Assembly (NCBI RefSeq): GCF_039621805.1
Contig: NZ_CP155073.1
Coordinates: forward strand, 2,542,001 to 2,606,000
Reading direction: 5' to 3'
DNA from: Paraburkholderia sp. PREW-6R
GTDB taxonomy: Bacteria; Pseudomonadota; Gammaproteobacteria; Burkholderiales; Burkholderiaceae
DNA length: 64,000 nt
Within the stretch, counting starts at the first letter, position 1, and each line of letters opens with the position of its first letter. This document shows positions 25,319-34,321 of the stretch, piece after piece. The notes under the pieces are model-generated. The model was not told where the DNA came from and ran no database searches. It saw only the letters and a list, made by a program, of their open reading frames with translations. The translations under genes were made by a program, and so were the position numbers.

Positions 25319-28015
25319 ATGGCCGATACCGAAACGCCCAATGTGATACGCCGCGCCGATTACGCGCCGCCCGCTTTCCTGATCGACACCGTCGCGCTGG
25401 AGTTCGATCTCGTCCCCGAACGCACGGTCGTCAAGAATACGATGCGCGTGCGCCGCAATCCGGACGCGTCGCGCGCCTCGCATCTTGCGCTGATGGGCGA
25501 GCAACTCGAATTCGTCGGCGCCGAAATCGACGGCAAGCCGTTTCCCAACGCGCATGCGCACGAGCACGGCCTGTTGCTCGATAACGTGCCGGACAGTTTC
25601 GAACTCACGCTCACGAGCGTCTGCAATCCCGCCGCGAATACCACGCTGTCCGGGCTGTATGTGTCGGGCGGCAATTTCTTCACGCAGTGCGAGGCCGAGG
25701 GCTTTCGCCGCATCACCTACTTCCTCGACCGGCCCGACGTCATGGCCACTTTCACGGTGACGCTGCGCGCGAGCAAGGCCGACTATCCGGTGCTGCTGTC
25801 GAACGGCAACCTGATCGAGGAAGGCGACTTGCCGGACGGCCGCCACTTCGCACGCTGGGAAGACCCGTTCCGCAAGCCGAGCTATCTGTTCGCCCTGGTC
25901 GCAGGCAAGCTGGTCGCACTCGAAGAACGCATAAAGAGCGGCTCGGGCAAAGACAAGCTGCTGCAGGTGTGGGTCGAGCCGCACGATCTGGACAAGACCC
26001 GTCACGCCATGGACTCGCTGATCCATTCGATCCGTTGGGACGAGGAGCGCTTTGGGCTGGAACTGGATCTGGACCGCTTCATGATCGTCGCCGTGAGCGA
26101 CTTCAACATGGGCGCGATGGAGAACAAGGGGCTCAACATCTTCAACACGAAGTACGTGCTGGCGAACCCCGAGACGGCAACGGACACCGACTTCGCCAAT
26201 ATCGAGGCAGTCGTCGGACACGAGTATTTCCATAACTGGACCGGCAACCGCGTCACCTGTCGCGACTGGTTTCAGCTCAGCCTGAAAGAAGGCCTGACCG
26301 TGTTCCGCGATCAGGAGTTCTCGGCCGACATGGCCGGTGGCGCAACGGACGAAGCCGCCCGCGCGACCAAGCGGATCGAGGACGTGCGCGTGCTGCGTCA
26401 GATGCAGTTCGCCGAAGACGCGGGCCCGATGGCGCATCCGGTGCGCCCCGAGAGCTACGTCGAGATCAACAACTTCTACACGATGACGGTCTACGAGAAA
26501 GGCTCAGAAGTCGTGCGGATGTACCAGACGCTATTCGGGCGCGACGGCTTCCGCAAGGGCATGGACCTGTACTTCAAGCGCCACGACGGCCAGGCCGTGA
26601 CGTGCGACGACTTCCGTCACGCGCTTGCCGACGCGAACGGCCGCGATCTCGCGCAATTCGAGCGCTGGTATAGCCAGGCCGGCACGCCGCGCGTGTCCGT
26701 GCGTACCCACTACGACGCCGCGCAGAAGCGCTACACCGTTACGCTCACGCAAGGCTATGGCGAGGCCGCGCCGGCAGCGCGTGAAACGCAGAAGGGGCCG
26801 CTGCTGATTCCGTTCGCAATCGGCCTGATCGGCCGGGACGGCGAGGATCTGCCGCTGCAACTCGAAGGCGAAGCGCAAGCCGGCAGCGCGACCACGCGCG
26901 TGCTCGAATTTACACAGAAGGAGCAGACCTTTACGTTCGTCAACGTCGAGCAGGAACCGCTGCCTTCGCTGCTGCGCAATTTCTCGGCGCCGGTGATCGT
27001 GGAGTACGACTACTCGGCGGATCAACTCGCATTCCTGCTTGCGCACGACAGTGACCCGTTCAACCGTTGGGAAGCCGGTCAGCGGCTCGCCACGCGCGAG
27101 TTGCTGACGCTGGCCGGCCGCGCCGCGACCGGCGTGCCGCTGCAACTCGACGATTCGGTGGTCGCCGCGTTCGCGCGGGTGCTGACCGACGAGTCGCTTT
27201 CGCCGGCGTTCCGCGAACTCGCATTGATGCTGCCTTCGGAAGCCTATCTCGCCGAACAGATGGCCGAATCGAATCCGGCCGCGGTGCATGCGGCGCGTCA
27301 GTTCGTGCGCAAGCGTCTGGCAAACGCGCTCAGGAACGACTGGCTCAAGGTCTACGAGCAGCACCGCACGCCGGGCGCCTACGAGGCCACGCCCGAGGCA
27401 TCGGGCCACCGCGCGTTGAAAAATCTCGCGCTGTCGTACCTCGCGGAACTGGACGACCCGGCCGAAGCCGTGAAGCTCGCGTCGGCGCAATACGACGCCG
27501 CGAACAATATGACCGACCGTGCGGCGGCATTGTCGGCGCTGCTGAACGCGTCGGCGGCAAAAGGCGGCAGCGCAGAGGCGCAGCAGGCGCTGGACGACTT
27601 CTACCGGCGCTTCGAGAAAGAGCCGCTCGTAATCGACAAGTGGTTCGCGCTGCAGGCTACGCAGCGTGGCAGTGCGCAGCGTCCGGTGATCGAAATCGTG
27701 CGCAAGCTGATGTCGCATCCGGCATTCAACCTGAAGAACCCAAACCGCGCGCGCTCGCTGATCTTCAGCTTCTGCGCGGCCAATCCGGCGCAGTTTCATG
27801 CTGAAGACGGCTCGGGGTATGCGTTCTGGGCCGATCAGGTGATTGCGCTGGATGCGATCAACCCGCAGGTGGCCGCCCGCCTCGCCCGCTCGCTGGAACT
27901 GTGGCGGCGCTTCACGCCCGCGTTGCGCGATCGCATGCGCGAGGCGCTGGAAAAGGTGGCCTCGCAGGTCAAGTCGCGCGACGTGCGCGAAATCGTAGAG
28001 AAAGCGCTCGCGTGA
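25319..28015 (+). CDS. pepN: Aminopeptidase N (M1 family)
   Basis: 898 residues, the usual size of gammaproteobacterial-type PepN. Substrate motif MGAMENKG and the zinc site HEYFH followed by a downstream Glu in LKEGLTVFRD identify an M1 metallopeptidase; the C-terminal half is the DUF3458 Ig-like and helical part. Removes N-terminal amino acids from peptides in the cytoplasm. Start placed at 25319, where homologous sequence (RRADYAPPAFLID) begins soon after; 26 upstream in-frame residues are unlikely. A terminator follows. Confidence 0.96.
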   Translation: MADTETPNVIRRADYAPPAFLIDTVALEFDLVPERTVVKNTMRVRRNPDASRASHLALMGEQLEFVGAEIDGKPFPNAHAHEHGLLLDNVPDSFELTLTSVCNPAANTTLSGLYVSGGNFFTQCEAEGFRRITYFLDRPDVMATFTVTLRASKADYPVLLSNGNLIEEGDLPDGRHFARWEDPFRKPSYLFALVAGKLVALEERIKSGSGKDKLLQVWVEPHDLDKTRHAMDSLIHSIRWDEERFGLELDLDRFMIVAVSDFNMGAMENKGLNIFNTKYVLANPETATDTDFANIEAVVGHEYFHNWTGNRVTCRDWFQLSLKEGLTVFRDQEFSADMAGGATDEAARATKRIEDVRVLRQMQFAEDAGPMAHPVRPESYVEINNFYTMTVYEKGSEVVRMYQTLFGRDGFRKGMDLYFKRHDGQAVTCDDFRHALADANGRDLAQFERWYSQAGTPRVSVRTHYDAAQKRYTVTLTQGYGEAAPAARETQKGPLLIPFAIGLIGRDGEDLPLQLEGEAQAGSATTRVLEFTQKEQTFTFVNVEQEPLPSLLRNFSAPVIVEYDYSADQLAFLLAHDSDPFNRWEAGQRLATRELLTLAGRAATGVPLQLDDSVVAAFARVLTDESLSPAFRELALMLPSEAYLAEQMAESNPAAVHAARQFVRKRLANALRNDWLKVYEQHRTPGAYEATPEASGHRALKNLALSYLAELDDPAEAVKLASAQYDAANNMTDRAAALSALLNASAAKGGSAEAQQALDDFYRRFEKEPLVIDKWFALQATQRGSAQRPVIEIVRKLMSHPAFNLKNPNRARSLIFSFCAANPAQFHAEDGSGYAFWADQVIALDAINPQVAARLARSLELWRRFTPALRDRMREALEKVASQVKSRDVREIVEKALA

Positions 28016-28043
28016 CGTTGTTTGACGCGGTTTGATGCGTGGA

Positions 28044-28072
28044 AAAGCCGGCACGTGATGCCGGCTTTTTTT
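28044..28072 (+). terminator. Rho-independent terminator after pepN
   Basis: Stem AAAGCCGGCA / TGCCGGCTTT with loop CGTGA and a run of seven T. Confidence 0.88.
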
Positions 28073-28293
28073 CGCTCTCGACATGCTCCGGCGTGCGCCT
28101 GGATGGTCCACCCGCAATTCGGCTCGAATCCGGCGATAGACGGCCTCGGCTGGCAATGTGCGCCACAAACCCGACACTCACCGCGGCCGTCAAGCAGCAC
28201 GGCATTGATAGCGGGTTTGTAGACAAAAGCACAGAGCGGACACAACGAGCGGTTAAAATCGAGATATTCCTCAAGCCTTCCCGGAGTACAGCA

Positions 28294-29310
28294 ATGGCTT
28301 TGCAACGTCGTACCACTCTCACGAAGTACCTGATCGAGCAGCAGCGTGAAACCAACAATCTGCCGGCCGATTTGCGCCTTCTGATCGAAGTCGTCGCGCG
28401 CGCGTGCAAGGCGATCAGCTACCACGTCAGCAAAGGCGCGCTCGGCGATGCGCTCGGCACGGCCGGCAGCGAGAATGTCCAGGGCGAAGTGCAGAAGAAG
28501 CTCGACATCCTGTCGAACGAAATCCTGCTCGAAGCCAATGAATGGGGCGGTAACCTTGCGGGCATGGCATCGGAGGAAATGGAACAGTTCTTCCCGATTC
28601 CGGCCAACTACCCGAAGGGCGAATATCTGCTGGTATTCGATCCGCTGGACGGCTCGTCGAACATCGACGTGAACGTGTCGATCGGCACGATCTTTTCGGT
28701 GCTGCGCTGCCCGGACGGCCAGCAACCCACCGAGCAGTCTTTCCTGCAGCCGGGCACACAGCAGGTCGCGGCGGGCTACGCGGTCTATGGTCCGCAAACG
28801 GTGCTCGTGCTGACCACCGGCAATGGCGTGAACTGCTTCACGCTCGACCGCGAACTGGGCTCGTGGGTGCTCACGCAAAGCGATATGCGCATTCCGGTCG
28901 AAACGCGCGAGTATGCGATCAACGCGTCGAACGAGCGCCACTGGTATCCGCCGGTCGAGCAATACGTCGGTGAACTGAAGGCCGGCAAGGACGGTCCGCG
29001 CCAGACCGACTTCAACATGCGCTGGATCGCGTCGATGGTGGCGGACGTGCACCGTATCCTGAATCGCGGCGGCATTTTCATGTATCCGGCCGACAAACGC
29101 ACGCCGGACAAGCCAGGCAAACTGCGGCTCATGTACGAAGCGAATCCGATGGCGTTCATCGTCGAACAGGCAGGCGGCGCTGCAACCAATGGCGAAAAGC
29201 GCATTCTCGATATTCAGCCGAAGGCGTTGCACGAGCGCGTGGCGGTGTTCATCGGCTCGAAGAACGAAGTCGACCGCGTGACCCGCTACCATCTCGAAAC
29301 AAAAAAGTGA
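28294..29310 (+). CDS. fbp: Fructose-1,6-bisphosphatase class 1
   Basis: 338 residues, exactly the class 1 bacterial size. Start at 28294 with GGAG upstream; the longer in-frame reading runs into the pepN terminator. Metal and phosphate site [20 protein letters not shown] is present, with the C-terminal [20 protein letters not shown] typical of the family. Hydrolyses fructose 1,6-bisphosphate in gluconeogenesis. Stands alone between pepN and tRNA-Thr. Confidence 0.96.
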   Translation: MALQRRTTLTKYLIEQQRETNNLPADLRLLIEVVARACKAISYHVSKGALGDALGTAGSENVQGEVQKKLDILSNEILLEANEWGGNLAGMASEEMEQFFPIPANYPKGEYLLVFDPLDGSSNIDVNVSIGTIFSVLRCPDGQQPTEQSFLQPGTQQVAAGYAVYGPQTVLVLTTGNGVNCFTLDRELGSWVLTQSDMRIPVETREYAINASNERHWYPPVEQYVGELKAGKDGPRQTDFNMRWIASMVADVHRILNRGGIFMYPADKRTPDKPGKLRLMYEANPMAFIVEQAGGAATNGEKRILDIQPKALHERVAVFIGSKNEVDRVTRYHLETKK

Positions 29311-29320
29311 TTCGCAGGAC

Positions 29321-29350
29321 TTGCCAAGCCGATAAAGAAGTCCCTATAAT
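29321..29350 (+). promoter_or_regulatory. Promoter of tRNA-Thr
   Basis: TTGCCA (29321-29326) and a consensus TATAAT (29345-29350) with an 18-base spacer, ending 15 bases before the tRNA. Confidence 0.7.
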
Positions 29351-29365
29351 CTCGTTTCTCCTGAT

Positions 29366-29441
29366 GCCGGAATAGCTCAGACGGTAGAGCAGCGCATTCG
29401 TAATGCGAAGGTCGGGGGTTCGATTCCTCTTTCCGGCACCA
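29366..29441 (+). tRNA. tRNA-Thr (CGT)
   Basis: 76 bases including an encoded CCA. Acceptor GCCGGAA pairs with TTCCGGC; the anticodon stem GCATT/AATGC encloses a CGT anticodon; the T arm reads GGGGGTTCGATTCCTC. All arms fold as a normal cloverleaf. Confidence 0.95.
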
Positions 29442-29454
29442 TCAAGATTCAAGC

Positions 29455-29485
29455 AAAAAGCCCAGTCCTTGCGACTGGGCTTTTT
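29455..29485 (+). terminator. Terminator after tRNA-Thr
   Basis: Stem GCCCAGTC / GACTGGGC with loop CTTGC, flanked by A5 and T5, so it can work in both directions. Confidence 0.85.
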
Positions 29486-29953
29486 GTTTTTTGTTTTTCG
29501 CTTTTCACCTCTGGTCTTTGTTTCTGGCTTTTGTTTCTGGCTTTTGTTTCTGTTTTGCAGCGGGCTACCGTGCGGTCCCTTCATGCTCCGCAATCGACGC
29601 TAAACATGAAAACACGTCATGCGGCGCGCACGAAAAGCACGACACCCCCGGCGCAAACTCACGCGCGCCCGCCCGACCATTCCATCCACCTCGCATTTCA
29701 TCGCAAACTCTCCATAATAGTTAGACGGCCATCCGTTTGGTCTGGCTCGGCGCGTGCCGCAGCAAACACATTAAACATTGCGCCTCGCGTGCACGTCGGC
29801 AGCAGCCAGCATGGTCAGTGACCGTTGCCGAAGCGCGCTTCTCCGCATCTCGTGATGGTTTGTCGCGAGCGCAACGCAGCGGGCATGTTCCGTGCAACCA
29901 AGCGAACGAACGCCCGGCGCTCCCGCGCGCCGCGGGTCTCCACTTCGACCAAC
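29486..29953. other. Intergenic region upstream of the uvrA paralogue
   Basis: Begins with a T-rich low-complexity stretch in which the 13-base unit TTTCTGGCTTTTG is repeated in tandem (about 29516-29556). Nothing else recognisable as a gene; the uvrA-like promoter should lie near 29700-29900 but no clear boxes are visible. Confidence 0.45.
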
Positions 29954-32635
29954 ATGGACGCCATTCACAAGCCACATCGCCCGGGCGCTGCCGACTCCGA
30001 TACGCCCTCCTCCGCGGGCTTCGTGCGCGTACGCGGCGCACGCGAACACAATCTCAAAAATGTCGATGTGAATATCCCGCGCGACGCGCTCGTCGTGTTC
30101 ACTGGCGTGTCCGGATCGGGCAAATCGTCGCTCGCATTTGGCACCTTGTACGCAGAGGCGCAGCGCCGCTACTTCGAATCGGTCGCGCCTTATGCGCGTC
30201 GGTTGATCGACCAGGTCGGCGTGCCCGAAGTCGACGCGATCGAAGGCCTGCCGCCCGCCGTCGCGTTGCAGCAGCAACGGGGGACGCCGAGCGCGCGCTC
30301 GTCGGTGGGCAGCGTCACTACCCTGTCGAGCCTCGTACGCATGCTGTATTCGCGCACCGGCGACTATCCGCCGAAACAGCCCATGCTGTTCGCCGAGGAC
30401 TTCTCGCCAAACACGGTGCAGGGCGCGTGTCCGACGTGTCACGGGCTGGGCCGCGTGTATGAAGTGACCGAGCAGTCGATGGTGCCCGACGACTCGCTGA
30501 CGATTCGCGAACGCGCGATCGCCGCGTGGCCGCCCGCGTGGCATGGTCAGAATCTGCGCGACATCCTCGTGACACTCGGCTACGACGTGGACACGCCGTG
30601 GCGCGAGTTGCCGAAGAAGGATCGCGACTGGATTCTCTTCACCGACGAGCAGCCCACGGTGCCGGTCTACGCGGGTCTCACGCCGAAGGAAACGCGCGCC
30701 GCACTCAAGCGCAAGGACGAGCCGAGCTATCAGGGCACGTTCACGGGTGCGCGCCGCTACGTGCTGCATACCTTCGCGAACACGCAAAGTGCGCTGATGA
30801 AAAAGCGCGTTTCCCAGTTCATGGTGGGCAGTACGTGTCCGACGTGCGAGGGCAAGCGGCTCAAGAAAGAAGCGCTGTCGGTCAAATTCGCGGGGCTCGA
30901 TATCGGCGAGTTCTCGCAGTTGCCGCTCGCCAGCCTGGCTGCGCTTCTCGAACCCATCGCGCGCGGTGAGTGGCCCGACACGAGCACGGCCACGCCGGCG
31001 ACGAAAGGCGCTGGGGTGTTGAGCAAAAGCGCCATGCGTGAGGCGGTCGACAAGCGCGTTGCCGCCGGCGGCTCAGCGCATAAGGCGTCCCCCGATGTGC
31101 GGCGCACGCCGAACCTCTCCGCAGAAAAACGCGTAGCGGCACGGCGCATTGCAGCTGAGTTGCTGGAGCGGCTCACGACACTGATCGACCTGGGCCTCGG
31201 CTATCTGGCGCTGGAGCGCAGCACGCCGACGTTGTCGTCCGGCGAGTTGCAGCGCTTGCGGCTCGCGACGCAGTTGTCGTCGCAATTATTCGGCGTGGTG
31301 TATGTGCTCGATGAACCATCGGCCGGTTTGCATCCCGCCGACGGCGAAGCACTCTTCACCGCGTTGCAAGGGCTGAAGGCGGCGGGCAACTCGCTGTTCG
31401 TCGTCGAACATGATCTGCAGATGATGCGGCGCGCCGACTGGCTCGTCGACGTCGGGCCCGCGGCGGGCGAAGCGGGCGGCCATATCGTCTACAGCGGACC
31501 GCCGGACGGACTGGCGAAAGTCGAAGCGTCACAGACTCGCCGACATTTGTTCGCGCCGCCTGCGCCGCTCGACCGTTCGCCGCGCGAACCCGCCGGCTGG
31601 CTGAAACTTGCCGATATCACACGCAACAATCTGCGCGGACTGAACGTGGCGTTCCCGCTCGGCTGCCTGACCACCGTGACCGGCGTGTCGGGCTCCGGCA
31701 AATCCAGTCTCGTCAGTCAGGCGCTGCCCGAACTGGTCGCGAGCTACCTCGGCAAGTCGATCGACAATCCTGACGACGACGAACAGGATCCGCTCCTCGC
31801 CGCGAGCAGCGCGCCCGCGACCGGCCACATCGCCGGCGGCATGGATGCGCTGCGACGGCTGGTGCGCGTCGATCAGAAACCGATCGGGCGGACGCCGCGC
31901 TCGAACCTCGCCACCTACACAGGCCTCTTCGACCATGTGCGCAAGCTGTTCGCCGACACGCCGCTCGCGCGCAAGCGACGCTATAGCGCGGGGCGTTTTT
32001 CGTTCAACGTGGCGCAAGGCCGCTGTCCGACTTGCGAAGGCGAAGGCTTTGTCAGCGTCGAATTGCTATTCCTGCCGAGCGTGTATGCGCCCTGCGCGAC
32101 CTGCCACGGTACGCGCTACAACGCGCAAACGCTGGACGTCACGTGGCGCGACAAGAATATCGCGCAGGTGCTCGATCTGACGGTGGACGGCGCTTGCGCA
32201 TTCTTTGCAGACGAACCTTCGGTGATGCGCGCGCTCCAGGTGCTGCGCGATATCGGGCTGGGTTATTTGCGGCTCGGGCAGCCGGCCACCGAACTGTCGG
32301 GCGGCGAGGCTCAGCGTATCAAGCTCGCGACCGAACTGCAGCGCGCGCAACGCGGCGACACGCTGTACATCCTCGACGAGCCGACCACCGGGCTGCATCC
32401 CGCAGACGTCGATCGTCTGATGGTGCAGCTTCAGGGGCTGGTGGACGCAGGCAATAGTGTCGTTGTCGTCGAACATGACATGCGTGTGGCCGCGCAAAGC
32501 GACTGGGTAATCGACGTCGGCCCCGGCGCGGGCGATGCCGGCGGCACGGTCGTCGCAAGCGGAACGCCTGCCGACGTGGCGCAGGTCGCGGCAAGCCGGA
32601 CTGCCGAATACCTTCGTCCAAAGCTGGCGGGTTGA
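29954..32635 (+). CDS. UvrA-like ABC ATPase lacking the UvrB-binding region (UvrA2/class II type)
   Basis: 893 residues from the ATG at 29954. Two ABC modules are complete: Walker A FTGVSGSGKSSLAFG and VTGVSGSGKSSL, signatures LSSGELQRLRLA and LSGGEAQRIKLATEL, Walker B DEPSAGLHP and DEPTTGLHP. Zinc modules CPTCHGLG, CPTCEGKR and CPTCEGEGF...CATCHG are present. After the early YSRTGDYPP the sequence passes almost directly to the first zinc module, so the roughly 120-residue UvrB-interaction insert of canonical UvrA is missing. Such paralogues are linked to drug tolerance or auxiliary repair rather than classical excision. An extra polar stretch lies at about residues 345-395. Confidence 0.92.
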   Translation: MDAIHKPHRPGAADSDTPSSAGFVRVRGAREHNLKNVDVNIPRDALVVFTGVSGSGKSSLAFGTLYAEAQRRYFESVAPYARRLIDQVGVPEVDAIEGLPPAVALQQQRGTPSARSSVGSVTTLSSLVRMLYSRTGDYPPKQPMLFAEDFSPNTVQGACPTCHGLGRVYEVTEQSMVPDDSLTIRERAIAAWPPAWHGQNLRDILVTLGYDVDTPWRELPKKDRDWILFTDEQPTVPVYAGLTPKETRAALKRKDEPSYQGTFTGARRYVLHTFANTQSALMKKRVSQFMVGSTCPTCEGKRLKKEALSVKFAGLDIGEFSQLPLASLAALLEPIARGEWPDTSTATPATKGAGVLSKSAMREAVDKRVAAGGSAHKASPDVRRTPNLSAEKRVAARRIAAELLERLTTLIDLGLGYLALERSTPTLSSGELQRLRLATQLSSQLFGVVYVLDEPSAGLHPADGEALFTALQGLKAAGNSLFVVEHDLQMMRRADWLVDVGPAAGEAGGHIVYSGPPDGLAKVEASQTRRHLFAPPAPLDRSPREPAGWLKLADITRNNLRGLNVAFPLGCLTTVTGVSGSGKSSLVSQALPELVASYLGKSIDNPDDDEQDPLLAASSAPATGHIAGGMDALRRLVRVDQKPIGRTPRSNLATYTGLFDHVRKLFADTPLARKRRYSAGRFSFNVAQGRCPTCEGEGFVSVELLFLPSVYAPCATCHGTRYNAQTLDVTWRDKNIAQVLDLTVDGACAFFADEPSVMRALQVLRDIGLGYLRLGQPATELSGGEAQRIKLATELQRAQRGDTLYILDEPTTGLHPADVDRLMVQLQGLVDAGNSVVVVEHDMRVAAQSDWVIDVGPGAGDAGGTVVASGTPADVAQVAASRTAEYLRPKLAG

Positions 32636-33181
32636 GGCTCAGCAAGGGCTGGCGGTCGCAGCATCGCGCTGGATAGGGCAACTTTGGGTGGTGTCGCCGA
32701 CGCTGGGTAAGGAGAAATCCACTTTTGAGTTTTTTTAATAGCGCCATAACCCACTCGCGCTTTGTCAACTCAACCCGGGAATTGATCGTTTACAAATTGT
32801 GCGGGTATTTCAGTGAACGCTCGTTCGGTAATAAAAAGAATTTCCGAATTGGTCACGAGAAAATCGTTCCGATGCGGCAATGCACCAATTAGCATCCATA
32901 TATGTGCTGAACAACACACGCAGACCAATTTTTTAGGTTAACGTGTAAGTAGCGTCACACCCGCCACCAGTAAGGCCTTACGGCGTTAGCAGGCGAATGG
33001 AACCGGTTTTTGCCGACTAAGCCGCCGTACAGTCGCCTAGTGGCAAATCGTTAAGTTCTTTTTGCACACCTCCTTAAATGTTGCGGTGTGCCGTTAAAGC
33101 AACAGGAAACAAGTGAAATGCATCGTGTGCTGGTGCACAACGGGGCAGAGACCGATAATCGGTTTGTAAAGGAGAATGATC
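32636..33181. other. 546-base intergenic region with a probable structured leader
   Basis: Lower in GC than the surroundings. Contains a 12-base perfect palindrome GTAAGGCCTTAC (32970-32981), an inverted repeat GCACACC / GGTGTGC (33064-33070 and 33085-33091) with an anti-Shine-Dalgarno-like CCTCCTT at its first arm and loop, and ACCGATAATCGGT (33151-33163) just before the ribosome site of the next small gene. No ORF with coding character. Confidence 0.5.
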
Positions 33182-33331
33182 ATGGATGCGAAACCACCGA
33201 AGATTCCGACCCCGGATAAAGTTTTTTCCCCGGATCCGGAACCCGCTGGCGTCGAATTTCTGGGTGCTGAACTGCCTGAGCATGTCCGCGCCTTTTTCGA
33301 TGAGCAACGCAAGTCGTTCGACTCGAAGTAA
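33182..33331 (+). CDS. Small hypothetical protein of 49 residues
   Basis: ATG preceded by a consensus ribosome site (TAAAGGAGAATGATC). The product starts MDAKPPKIPTPDKVF, is Pro-rich in its first half (FSPDPEPAG), and ends in a charged helix-like part (LPEHVRAFFDEQRKSFDSK). No cysteine, no membrane segment, no known motif. The strong ribosome site and the long structured leader argue that it is a real gene. Function unknown. Confidence 0.65.
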   Translation: MDAKPPKIPTPDKVFSPDPEPAGVEFLGAELPEHVRAFFDEQRKSFDSK

Positions 33332-33594
33332 GCGAGGCGGCGGTATCGCGCAGCGTTGACGCCCGTGCAATGCGGACGGCGACGGAAGCACACGCGCCTG
33401 TGAAACCTTCACAGGTCGAATCGGAATCCGTCCCCATCTGCAGTCGGCGCGAGCGGCTTGCACGCGCATAGCCGATCGCAATTTGCCCCGTCGTGGTTCC
33501 CGGCCGAGTGGTGCCTGCATTGATCAACCCCCTGCGGGCAGCGCATCGTTTATTCTTCCTGTTTTTCCTTCGGCGAGTCGGCCACGCTCTCTCC

Positions 33595-34191
33595 ATGAAT
33601 TGCCTGCTTCGCATTGGCGCGTCTTGCGCACTCGCCCTGCTTGCCGCACTCGCTGTCGCTCCTGCCCCTGCTTTCGCCGACGGCGACGACACCGCGCTCA
33701 CCAATCTGATTGCATTGGCTTCGCAACGAATCTCACTTGCTGAACCGGTAGCGCGCTGGAAATGGGCTAACCATCAGGCCATCACCGATACACCGCGCGA
33801 AAATGCGCTGCTTGCCGATGTCGGGAGGCGCGCCGTGGCCGCCGATGTGGATCCGACGTTCGCGCGTGCTTTCTTCCAGGATCAGATCGACGCCAGCAAG
33901 GATGTTCAGAATGCGCTCTTTGCCACCTGGCGCAGCGCGCAGCCGCCGCAAGGCCCGGCTCCCGATCTCGCGACGAGCACGCGGCCTCAACTGGACAAGC
34001 TGACGCAATCCCTGATTGCCGGCCTTGCAAGAGTACAACCGTTGCGGGCGGCGCCCGATTGCCCTTCCCGCGTCGCGCAAGCGCTTGTGAACTGGAAGTC
34101 GTTGACTCGCTACGACTCGGCACGTTCGGCCGCGCTCACGCATGCGCTGGGTCATGTGTGCGAGACGGGTGGCGTAGGGGCGACCGGCTAG
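33595..34191 (+). CDS. Secreted chorismate mutase (AroQ-gamma type)
   Basis: 198 residues with a clear signal peptide (hydrophobic ALALLAALAVAPAPAFA, cleavage after AFA). The mature part fits the periplasmic all-helical chorismate mutase: an Arg in LASQRISLAEPVARWKW, then RENALLADV and the ARAFFQDQIDASKDVQ helix with its Gln/Lys. Two Cys in the C-terminal half could form a disulfide. It would convert chorismate to prephenate outside the cytoplasm. Isolated gene; the ATG at 33595 is chosen because it begins the signal peptide. Confidence 0.85.
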   Translation: MNCLLRIGASCALALLAALAVAPAPAFADGDDTALTNLIALASQRISLAEPVARWKWANHQAITDTPRENALLADVGRRAVAADVDPTFARAFFQDQIDASKDVQNALFATWRSAQPPQGPAPDLATSTRPQLDKLTQSLIAGLARVQPLRAAPDCPSRVAQALVNWKSLTRYDSARSAALTHALGHVCETGGVGATG

Positions 34192-34321
34192 ACCCGGAGC
34201 TGACCGAACCGGCGGCTTTGATGCGAGTTGATAGGCGAGGACGTGCCGGTCGCCGGGCAACAACGGGGGCCGCGAGCGAAAACTCACTGCGCTGCGCGTA
34301 TCGCGCAGCGATCAGCTTCGC

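Noticed and set aside
26531..28177. 548-codon minus-strand ORF
   Set aside because: Shadow of pepN; runs through the pepN terminator and has Arg-rich composition.
29516..29556. Tandem TTTCTGGCTTTTG units as a CRISPR-like array
   Set aside because: Under three contiguous copies with no spacers; simple low-complexity repeat.
29249..29593. 114-codon minus-strand ORF across tRNA-Thr
   Set aside because: Its centre is the antisense translation of the tRNA and terminator, a well-known false protein in databases.
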